From contig JAQXEB010000178.1 in assembly GCA_029251065.1 (NCBI GenBank), positions 1 through 6,349 of the forward strand: a stretch of DNA of 6,349 bases, in the 5' to 3' direction. The translations under genes and the position numbers were made by a program. Origin of the DNA: Luminiphilus sp. (lineage in GTDB: Bacteria > Pseudomonadota > Gammaproteobacteria > Pseudomonadales > Halieaceae). A model generated the notes under the pieces. That model searched no databases and was not told the origin of the DNA. It was given only the letters and a program-made list of their open reading frames with translations. Positions 1-6,007 of the stretch are shown piece after piece. Numbering within the stretch: position 1 is the first letter of the stretch; every line of letters begins with the position of its first letter.

Positions 1-549
1 AAAAGTGCGATCGGCAAAGGCGCCGACGGCCTAATCGCTGTTGCAGCAGGTGCGGGTGGCCACGCGGGCCAGCTTTCACCATTTGCGCTTATTCAGGAAA
101 TTCGTGAATGGTTCGACGGGCCTCTTCTGTTGTCCGGCTCGATGGCAACCGGCGACTCAGTTTTAGCGGCACAAGCCATGGGCGCAGACATGGGCTACAT
201 TGGCTCAGCCTTTATCGCAACCGAGGAAGCCAACGCGGACGAAGGTTATAAGCAAGCTATTGTCGACTGTGGCGCCGACGACATCGTCTACAGCAGTCTC
301 TTTACCGGTGTTCACGGTAACTACTTAAAGCCTTCTATCGAAAATGCCGGTCTTGACCCCAACAACCTGCCTGAGAGCGATCCGACCAAAATCGACTTCG
401 GCTCGGGCGGCAATACCGACGCTAAGGCTTGGAAAGACATTTGGGGCTCCGGCCAAGGTATTGGTGCCGTCAAAGCGCGCGAAACCGCGGGTGAGTATGT
501 TGCTAAGCTGGTCGGCGAGTACAACGCCGCCAAGGCGAGGATTCTCTGA
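1..549 (+). CDS. Nitronate monooxygenase / 2-nitropropane dioxygenase-like FMN protein, 5' partial
   Basis: The window opens inside this gene: frame 1 is open from base 1 to the TGA at 547-549, giving 182 C-terminal residues. Family members are usually about 320-360 residues, so roughly half is missing. The GAGGHAG motif at visible residues 17-23 is the family signature and carries the conserved His (H21). A Ser/Gly-rich SGSMATG turn (45-51) and GYIGSAF (65-71) fit the FMN phosphate-binding loops of this TIM barrel. FTGVHGNYL follows (101-109), with a helical C-terminal tail. Known members oxidise alkyl nitronates or propionate 3-nitronate using FMN and O2, but related proteins are NADH:quinone reductases, so the substrate is not fixed by sequence. 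The protein is probably cytosolic. The gene lies 2 nt before the HMG-CoA reductase gene and probably shares its transcript. The family call is firm; the exact reaction is not. Confidence 0.87.
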   Translation, partial: KSAIGKGADGLIAVAAGAGGHAGQLSPFALIQEIREWFDGPLLLSGSMATGDSVLAAQAMGADMGYIGSAFIATEEANADEGYKQAIVDCGADDIVYSSLFTGVHGNYLKPSIENAGLDPNNLPESDPTKIDFGSGGNTDAKAWKDIWGSGQGIGAVKARETAGEYVAKLVGEYNAAKARIL

Positions 550-551
550 CG

Positions 552-1748
552 ATGACGCAGGGCAGAGCCAAGATCCCACGCTCGGGCGAGGATGACTACA
601 GTGCGGAAATTATTGCAGATCGTCAGGCCTTCATCGAGGCGCAGACCGGTGTAAAACTTGATCACACCAAGCAGTTCTCGTACGACCCCCACGTTATGTC
701 GGGCAACATCGAGAACATCTGGGGCGTGGCGCAAATCCCCATTGGTGTGGCCGGCCCACTTTTGGTGGACGGTGAATACGCCAAGGGCGAGTTCTTCGTC
801 CCTATGGCAACCGTTGAGGGCACCATGCTGGCCAGCTACAACCGCGGCATGAAGGTCATACGAGAATCAGGCGGCGTGAAAACGACGGTCTCCGCCGAGT
901 CGATGCAGCGTGCGCCGCTCTTCATTTTTAACGACGCGCGCGAGGCACGTGACTTTCAATTGTGGCTTCGCGCAAATGTTGAGGCGATTCGAGAGCAAGC
1001 CGAGAGCACCACTTCGGTTGGTAAGTTGCTCGAGATTGAGAATTATCACACGCACAACTTCATCGCGTGTCGATTTGACTACTCAACGGGCGATGCGGCG
1101 GGTCAGAATATGACGAGCCGCGCGACATTCTTTGCCTGCGAATGGATCCGTAAGAACTACCCGGGCCCCCTTAAGAACTACATGCTGTCGGGCAGTTGGG
1201 ATACCGAGAAAAAAACATCGGCGGTCAACATGCTCAAAGGCCGTGGCCGTCGCGTAACAGCAGAAGTGACGATTCCTCGAAAAGTGCTGATGGACAACCT
1301 GCGTATCACCCCGGAACAAATGCAGTACGGCTATCAAATCACAACGCTGTCGGCTCTCACGACGTCAAGTTCGAACAATGCAAGCCACCCTGCCAATGGT
1401 TTGGCCGCCTTGTACGCCGCCACCGGACAGGACCTCGCTAACATCGGAGAGTCCAACCAGTGCACGGTTTATCAGCGAATGACGCGTGAGGGTGATCACT
1501 ATTTCTCGATCACCCTGCCTTCCATCATCATGGCGAGCTACGGTGGCGGCACAAACCTGCCAACGCAGCGTGAGTGCTTGGAAATGATGGATTGCTTTGG
1601 TCAAGATCGAGCGCTTAAGCTGTGTGAAATTGCGGCAGGCTTAGTGGTCGCAGGCGAATTATCCCTCGCGGCAGCGACTCGAGTCGACAAGGTGACCCGC
1701 ACCAACGAGTGGGTAGATGCGCATGAGCGTCTGGGTCGTAACAGATAA
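552..1748 (+). CDS. mvaA: Hydroxymethylglutaryl-CoA reductase, class I-type catalytic domain
   Basis: A complete 398-residue soluble enzyme without the membrane anchor of eukaryotic forms. The family interconverts HMG-CoA and mevalonate with NAD(P)H. Class I landmarks appear in order: ENIWG then PIGVAGPL (54-70), equivalent to the ENVIG dimer motif; ATVEG with catalytic Glu89; TGDAAGQNM (179-187) for the nicotinamide cofactor; DTEKKTSAVN with probable catalytic Lys220; ASHPAN (277-282); TGQDLANIG with catalytic Asp294; GGGTNLPTQ (331-339); and GELSLAAA (368-375). The probable catalytic His is H391, eight residues from the end, in an AHERLGRNR context unlike the usual HMxHNR. Oddities are Trp in ENIWG, and GESNQ where class I enzymes usually have GSSN. 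ATG 552 begins 2 nt after the upstream stop, with a weak purine-rich AAGGCGAGG at 532-540. It may feed isoprenoid synthesis or act in mevalonate use; no other mevalonate gene is visible. The symbol mvaA is generic. Confidence 0.93.
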   Translation: MTQGRAKIPRSGEDDYSAEIIADRQAFIEAQTGVKLDHTKQFSYDPHVMSGNIENIWGVAQIPIGVAGPLLVDGEYAKGEFFVPMATVEGTMLASYNRGMKVIRESGGVKTTVSAESMQRAPLFIFNDAREARDFQLWLRANVEAIREQAESTTSVGKLLEIENYHTHNFIACRFDYSTGDAAGQNMTSRATFFACEWIRKNYPGPLKNYMLSGSWDTEKKTSAVNMLKGRGRRVTAEVTIPRKVLMDNLRITPEQMQYGYQITTLSALTTSSSNNASHPANGLAALYAATGQDLANIGESNQCTVYQRMTREGDHYFSITLPSIIMASYGGGTNLPTQRECLEMMDCFGQDRALKLCEIAAGLVVAGELSLAAATRVDKVTRTNEWVDAHERLGRNR

Positions 1749-1765
1749 TCCGCATCTGACTCTTG

Positions 1766-1798
1766 AAAAGCCGGCTTCGGCATGACGCCGGCTTTTTT
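1766..1798 (+). terminator. Intrinsic (Rho-independent) terminator after the HMG-CoA reductase gene
   Basis: A perfect 10-bp inverted repeat pairs 1766-1775 (AAAAGCCGGC) with 1787-1796 (GCCGGCTTTT) around an 11-nt loop. The core stem is six G/C pairs, and a run of six T at 1793-1798 follows it. It lies 17 nt past the HMG-CoA reductase stop and should end that transcript. The A-tract on the left arm could let it work on the opposite strand too, but no gene points that way here. It implies that the next gene at 1858 has its own promoter. Confidence 0.92.
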
Positions 1799-1857
1799 AT
1801 GCCCTCGGCAAACACCTGCACGCTTGATCATGCCTGAACTTGGGGTAGGCTTATCGC

Positions 1858-3963
1858 ATGGATCTCATCTCAGAAATGAAGCGGATGCTGGTCTCGCTGA
1901 CGACACCGCCCTACTACTACGTTGTCCCGGCGCGCCACGGCACGGCTTCCTGGCGCGCTGAAAGTGCCATCGCCTATGCCCTTTACGTCAGTGGTCTCGG
2001 AGCAACGGAAGAACCAAAGCGACTAGGTGCAACCCGAGTAACGCTGAATAAGAAAGCCTCCGCCATTGAAGATGCGGTCACGCGCTACAGTCGAACCGAG
2101 CTTGCACTCGAGGCCCATACCGATTCGAGTCAGCAACGTAGTCCTCAGTCCATCGTACTTTTTGGTATGTCACGCCCCGATTTGCACGGCGGCGAAAATC
2201 AAATTGTGACGGTTGACGAACTGGTTAAGACGCTGCCTTCAGATCTCATCGGTGAACTTCAAAAACCGATTTGGCCGCTGGGGAAAAAACCTAAATCGAT
2301 ACTTAACAAAAATAAAGTAAGTAATTGTTTTGAAATAAGTTATTACAGGAAACAGCTCGATCGATCGGTGGAGTTGGGTGCCCTTCTTACGAACACACAG
2401 CGAGCGATGCTCGATCACCTCGACGACAAAATCCAAGCCCTTGCATCCAATTCGAACGTAAAGCTGCAGCGCGGCGAAACGCTTGTATTGAACAACCATA
2501 AAGTCCTTCACGGCCGATCTGCACTTGCATCCGACAGCAACCGAGTGATGATTCGTTACCGCCTTTCCGTAAACCTTGCAGAGGCTGACCAAGCTCTGGG
2601 CGCAGACGCTGCAGCCCTGCAGGCACTTAAAACCCAACTTATTGAGGCAAGTCATCGACTCGAGGCTCAAGGCAGGTCATCACAGGCTACCGTTATCAGT
2701 CAGGACATCGGTGCGATTGAAGATCCCAGCGACGTGCTGAGTACTGCCAAAGATTGGTGTACTGCGCGCGACTTTGACCGGGCAACGCCACTGCTCATGA
2801 AAATACTAAACGAGAATCCCGAAAACTTTGATGCGCCCTACTACCTTAGTGCGATTGCCACGCATCAAAATGACGATGAGCGAGCGAAACACCTCCTGAC
2901 CCTTGCATCACAGCGAAAGCCTTTTCTCAAAATAGGCCGTCACACTCAAAAACCCATCGTTCTCAAAGTACGGCCCTTTGAGGGCACCAAGGTCAAATTC
3001 AAGGCCACATCCGACGTCAAACCGGGAACACGGCTGGTCGGCGGTCAGCTGTCGACGAAGCACTGGATTGATAAGCACCAGTTCCACGTCATGCTGGGCA
3101 ACGCGGTCGACGAGACTTTTGGTGACACAGCAGCGCCACATTTTGATGTGTTCTTTAATGCCATTAGCGACGTGGATGCATCACCAACGGCCCTAAAGGG
3201 CGTCGACAACTTTATTGCGGCTCATTCGCCAAGGCAGATTATTAATCACCCAGACGCATTACGGCGAACTCAACGAGACATTGTTGCTGGCTTTGCAAGA
3301 GACACAGAGGGACTGTGGGCAGGACAGACGCTACGAATTCCAAGCGAGGCACTCGCGAGCCCTGACAAGGCAGTCTCACTCATTGAAGCAGCGATGCCTT
3401 ATCCCATATTGACGCGATCAGCGGGAACACACACAGGCTCAACGTTGTCTTTATCAAAAAATCGCGCCTCTCTAGCGACCGCACTGAATGCGTTAAAACC
3501 TAACACCGACGCTTATGCGACGGAGTTTGTGGACATCTCAGACGCGTCTGGTGTTTTTCAAAAAATCCGCTGCTTCTTCATTGACGGTCAGCTCTACCCC
3601 ATCCACAACCTCCGATCACACAACTGGGAAGTCGGCCGTCGTGGAGACCGGCTGCAGGTTATGAGCCGAGAGCCGTGGATGCGCGATGACGAGATACATT
3701 GCCTTGACCGATTCAACGATTATTTGGGTAGGGATCGGCTCGCGGCACTGACGCAGTTCATGGCCAAAATAGGACTGGAATTTTGCGGTGTCGATTTTGG
3801 TATTGACCCTCAAGGACAAGTGGTTATTTTCGAGGCCAATCCAGCCATGCGACATCACTACGATCATGTTGCTGTCGCACCCTACATAAAGCCAGCGCAC
3901 GACACAGCCAGTAAAGCCTTCAACCAGATGATCATCGCTAGAATCGGCGACTTTTCATCCTAG
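1858..3963 (+). CDS. Three-part fusion: TauD-like Fe(II)/2-oxoglutarate dioxygenase, TPR-like linker, ATP-grasp ligase domain
   Basis: A 701-residue protein. Residues about 1-240 resemble the TauD/TfdA dioxygenases: H87-T-D89 supplies two iron ligands, the LNNHKVLHGR block supplies the third (H218), and R229 and R233 lie 11 and 15 residues later, the spacing of the TauD 2-oxoglutarate and substrate arginines. Residues about 245-355 look helical; 290-352 reads as one or two TPR-like hairpins (ARDFDRATPLLMKIL, NPENFDAPYYLSAIA). Residues about 365-700 resemble the ATP-grasp half of a TPR/ATP-grasp family known mostly as uncharacterised proteobacterial proteins: LTRSAGTHTGSTL (518-530) as the glycine-rich loop, KIRCFFIDGQLYPIHN (569-584), and a metal site of D646, E659 and N661 (FEANPAM). 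No signal peptide or membrane segment is seen, so it is probably cytosolic. An in-frame TAG at 1846-1848 makes ATG 1858 the first possible start; GGGGTAGG at 1842-1849 is a fair ribosome site. It stands alone between a terminator and a 124-nt gap. Substrate and product are unknown. Confidence 0.85.
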   Translation: MDLISEMKRMLVSLTTPPYYYVVPARHGTASWRAESAIAYALYVSGLGATEEPKRLGATRVTLNKKASAIEDAVTRYSRTELALEAHTDSSQQRSPQSIVLFGMSRPDLHGGENQIVTVDELVKTLPSDLIGELQKPIWPLGKKPKSILNKNKVSNCFEISYYRKQLDRSVELGALLTNTQRAMLDHLDDKIQALASNSNVKLQRGETLVLNNHKVLHGRSALASDSNRVMIRYRLSVNLAEADQALGADAAALQALKTQLIEASHRLEAQGRSSQATVISQDIGAIEDPSDVLSTAKDWCTARDFDRATPLLMKILNENPENFDAPYYLSAIATHQNDDERAKHLLTLASQRKPFLKIGRHTQKPIVLKVRPFEGTKVKFKATSDVKPGTRLVGGQLSTKHWIDKHQFHVMLGNAVDETFGDTAAPHFDVFFNAISDVDASPTALKGVDNFIAAHSPRQIINHPDALRRTQRDIVAGFARDTEGLWAGQTLRIPSEALASPDKAVSLIEAAMPYPILTRSAGTHTGSTLSLSKNRASLATALNALKPNTDAYATEFVDISDASGVFQKIRCFFIDGQLYPIHNLRSHNWEVGRRGDRLQVMSREPWMRDDEIHCLDRFNDYLGRDRLAALTQFMAKIGLEFCGVDFGIDPQGQVVIFEANPAMRHHYDHVAVAPYIKPAHDTASKAFNQMIIARIGDFSS

Positions 3964-3989
3964 CTCGTGGCAAAGTTACATCGCTGCGT

Positions 3990-4020
3990 TCAAAAATCAT
4001 TACAAACGTCACATTTTTGA
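3990..4020. repeat. AT-rich 8-bp inverted repeat in the gap before the pilin operon
   Basis: TCAAAAAT at 3990-3997 is the exact reverse complement of ATTTTTGA at 4013-4020, with 15 nt between. The arms have only two G/C pairs and no T-run follows, so it is a poor terminator. Its right arm overlaps a TTGACA hexamer, so it could be an operator for a dimeric regulator. An A/T-rich 8-mer pair can also arise by chance. Confidence 0.3.
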
Positions 4021-4048
4021 CACCCTCGACTTGCTTCCACCGTTTAAA
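4017..4048 (+). promoter_or_regulatory. Possible sigma-70-type promoter for the minor pilin operon (weak)
   Basis: An exact TTGACA (4017-4022) is followed by TTTAAA (4043-4048), which matches four of six TATAAT positions but at a 20-nt spacing, longer than the usual 16-18. TATCTT at 4064-4069 is another possible -10 without a good -35. A promoter is expected in this 124-nt gap because the preceding gene is unrelated. The assignment of boxes is tentative. Confidence 0.22.
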
Positions 4049-4090
4049 GAGACACACTACGAGTATCTTTGACTAATTCGTAAGCTGGTG

Positions 4091-4591
4091 ATGAGAGAGG
4101 CTACAGTCAACCGAAAGCAACGGGGGTTCACACTGTTAGAACTGATGGTGGTGGTTGCCATTATTGCAATTCTGGCGAGCATTGCGATTCCCTCGTTCAC
4201 AAGCTCTTTAGAGCAAGCACGTTTGCGCCTCGTTGTAGAGACCATAGTCACCGATTTGAGACAAGCTCAGAGGGATGTCCTGGCAAACGGAGCCTCCGGT
4301 ACTGCAACTATTTCGTTTACAACAGTGGAAGAGTGGGAAGTTAAGAAAGATCTTGGGGCAGATGGAATAGATGAACTATCGAGAAAGTCCTCTGAGTTTG
4401 CTGCTGGCATTAAGCTCTCTACATCCTTCATCCCACCGGAGGTCTCGACGTCACTGACCAATATTCGGCAATTTGCAGACTCTACAGCAGGGAATATTGC
4501 GTTTTGCAATTCAGTTGGCAAAGTCACCATTAGCCACAGCACCACCGGCATATGGAGTGTCGGAACATTAGATTCGAGTGCCGCGTGTTGA
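4091..4591 (+). CDS. FimT/GspH-like prepilin (type IV pilus or type II secretion minor pilin)
   Basis: A 166-residue prepilin with a type III (class A) leader: a basic N-terminus ending NRKQRG, then FTLLELMVVVAIIAILASI. Prepilin peptidase would cut after G12 and methylate F13; Glu17 is the conserved +5 residue. The hydrophobic helix is followed by ARLRLVVETIVTDLRQAQRDVLANG, typical of the FimT/GspH/FimU group, and a beta-rich C-terminal half. C139 and C166 could form the C-terminal disulfide common in minor pilins. The protein would sit in the inner membrane and help initiate or cap the pilus. The start is ambiguous: GTG 4088 and ATG 4091 are adjacent in frame and neither has a good Shine-Dalgarno. 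It is the first gene of the pilin operon, and its stop overlaps the next start region. Telling FimT from GspH needs the rest of the cluster, but PilW- and PilX-like neighbours favour the pilus type. Confidence 0.86.
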   Translation: MREATVNRKQRGFTLLELMVVVAIIAILASIAIPSFTSSLEQARLRLVVETIVTDLRQAQRDVLANGASGTATISFTTVEEWEVKKDLGADGIDELSRKSSEFAAGIKLSTSFIPPEVSTSLTNIRQFADSTAGNIAFCNSVGKVTISHSTTGIWSVGTLDSSAAC

Positions 4592-5343
4592 CACTGGCAA
4601 CGCAAAAAGGGCTTGGTCTAGCGGAGCTAATGGTGTCACTGGTCGTTAGTAGCTTTATCGTCCTTGCCGCAATTACGCATTACACTATCACCTACCGGAC
4701 CACTATAAGCGCACAAAACACTGCACTCAGAACACAGCAATTCACAACGATCGAGCACATTGTCAGCTCTGCGATAAGGGAATCTGGCTATCTAGGTTCA
4801 CTGTCAAACATTACGACCCACCTAACGACGACTGGAGGCTACAGCAATACATCGAGCCCCACGGCGGAGGAACATGCCGACACGGTCCATCCGGATACAT
4901 TAAATAACTGTGTCGTTATTGAAATCGGGACTGCTACAGGGACAGACTCGTCGGTCATCAATGAGGCCTATTATCTGTACGGTTTTAGAATTGATGGCGA
5001 CACCGTCCAATCAAGTCGAGGAACGAGCGTAGCCTGCAACAGCGGAACGTGGTCCGATCTTACCGTGTCTGACGTTTTAGAGTTTAAGTCTCTAAAAGTG
5101 ACCCAAGACGGCAACGATGCCTTCGTGAATGCAGATAGTCCGACACTGTCAGCATTAACCGCAGAAGACTGTTACAACTCAAGCAGAACAAACAACTGCC
5201 TTATCGAACAATTGTGGCAATTAGAGCTTTGCGCGCTTCCGCCGAGTTCCGGCACTGTGACCTGCGATGACAGCACCTCGGCCTATTTCAGCCAACTATT
5301 GATAACACCACGCAATCCTCTGATGACGGGGGCAACGCCATGA
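4585..5343 (+). CDS. pilW: PilW-like prepilin (type IV pilus minor pilin)
   Basis: From GTG 4585 this encodes 252 residues with a short leader, VLTLATQKG, cut before LGLAELMVSLVVSSFIVLA. Glu is at +5 of the mature protein, followed by one hydrophobic helix. The stretch NNCVVIEIG then EAYYLYGFRIDGDTVQ matches the beta-rich core of PilW-type minor pilins. Six cysteines in the mature part suggest disulfides in the periplasm. The start is uncertain: GTG 4585 and TTG 4588 overlap the upstream stop by 7 and 4 nt, while ATG 4552 would add 11 residues and a 40-nt overlap. I prefer 4585 because the leader length is then typical and GAG at 4576-4578 is a minimal ribosome site. Its stop overlaps the next ATG (ATGA at 5340-5343), so translation is probably coupled. 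In related clusters PilW works with FimT/FimU, PilV and PilX to prime pilus assembly. Confidence 0.8.
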   Translation: MLTLATQKGLGLAELMVSLVVSSFIVLAAITHYTITYRTTISAQNTALRTQQFTTIEHIVSSAIRESGYLGSLSNITTHLTTTGGYSNTSSPTAEEHADTVHPDTLNNCVVIEIGTATGTDSSVINEAYYLYGFRIDGDTVQSSRGTSVACNSGTWSDLTVSDVLEFKSLKVTQDGNDAFVNADSPTLSALTAEDCYNSSRTNNCLIEQLWQLELCALPPSSGTVTCDDSTSAYFSQLLITPRNPLMTGATP

Positions 5344-5993
5344 TCGATCGGAATTCAGTCATCATCGGCGAGGTCAAAAACAAAAAATTTATAGAGGTCC
5401 AAAGAGCCGCCACTAAAGGATATGCGGATTGTTTTCAGCGGGGTATCAAGATACCAGCAAGGAAACTCTTGGATATCAAAAATCCCTTTAGCAATGCCCG
5501 AAATACCCTCCCCGTGAAAGGCTCTTCTCAGGGTTACGTCACAACTGCAGTCGTTAGCATACTCGCGATCTTATCGCTCTTTGCGACACGCAATATGATC
5601 GTCGCGACGGTGGATAACTTTCGCTCGGCGGGCTACTCGCAGGCTCTTACAACTTCGCTGTATGCTGCAGAGGTAGCGCTACAAGCCACGATCACCGAGA
5701 TGGAAACTCGAAGCGGCCTCGCTACGGCTTCAAACTGTTTCGAAGTAACACTCAGTAACGTGGAAATTGATACAAACCTTGAAGCCACTGCAAGTTATCG
5801 AGCTGAACCACTAGGCGCCACCACAGTAGGCAGCGAAACGCGATACCTTTACCGAGTTTACGCCACCGCCGTCTATCGTGTAGGCTCGGCAACAGTGTCG
5901 CAAATAGTGAGTGTCGACGTAAATAGCCCGAACACCGTATACCTGTTGCCAGCGACTTGGACTGATCGCTTGGCACCGTGCGCCCTTCCTTAA
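5340..5993 (+). CDS. pilX: PilX-like minor pilin assembly protein with a long N-terminal extension
   Basis: 217 residues. The segment at about 65-86 (GYVTTAVVSILAILSLFATRN) is the only membrane helix. It is followed by the PilX-type pattern SAGYSQALTTSLYAAEVALQ (97-116) with its AAE-x-AL signature, then a beta-rich domain ending APCALP. The processing site would be G65-Y66. Position +5 is Ala70 rather than Glu, which as I recall is usual for the PilX_N group. The odd part is the first 60 residues: a basic, non-hydrophobic stretch where family leaders are usually 5-10 residues. ATG 5340 overlaps the upstream stop and has GGGGG about 8 nt before it, which supports this start. GTG 5514 (MKGSSQG leader) would give a normal leader but lacks a ribosome site and would leave a 170-nt gap. 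The protein probably acts with the PilW-like neighbour in pilus priming. The family call is moderate; the start is uncertain. Confidence 0.7.
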   Translation: MIDRNSVIIGEVKNKKFIEVQRAATKGYADCFQRGIKIPARKLLDIKNPFSNARNTLPVKGSSQGYVTTAVVSILAILSLFATRNMIVATVDNFRSAGYSQALTTSLYAAEVALQATITEMETRSGLATASNCFEVTLSNVEIDTNLEATASYRAEPLGATTVGSETRYLYRVYATAVYRVGSATVSQIVSVDVNSPNTVYLLPATWTDRLAPCALP

Positions 5994-5994
5994 T

Positions 5995-6000
5995 CAGAGG
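5995..6000 (+). promoter_or_regulatory. Ribosome binding site of the fourth prepilin gene
   Basis: CAGAGG lies 7 nt before ATG 6008 and just after the preceding stop. It is the clearest Shine-Dalgarno in the pilin operon and fixes the start of the last gene. Confidence 0.6.
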
Positions 6001-6007
6001 ATATAAG

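Noticed and set aside
321..734. 137-codon open frame on the minus strand
   Set aside because: It spans the junction of the monooxygenase-like and HMG-CoA reductase genes in antisense, with no recognisable motif or ribosome site.
1824..1851. Possible promoter TTGATC / TAGGCT before the fusion gene
   Set aside because: The -10 box matches only three of six positions and overlaps the presumed ribosome site. A promoter is expected after the terminator, but this one is not supported well enough to annotate.
2239..2670. 143-codon open frame on the minus strand
   Set aside because: It is antisense to the dioxygenase domain, including its conserved His/Arg block, and reads as a Cys-rich sequence with no motif.
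3968..3984. Possible sigma-54 promoter (TGGCA near 3968) for the pilin operon
   Set aside because: The -24 half is approximate, and there is no TTGCA-like -12 element at the right spacing.
3990..4020. The AT-rich inverted repeat as a terminator for the fusion gene
   Set aside because: The stem is almost all A/T, the loop is 15 nt, and GACACC rather than a T-run follows.
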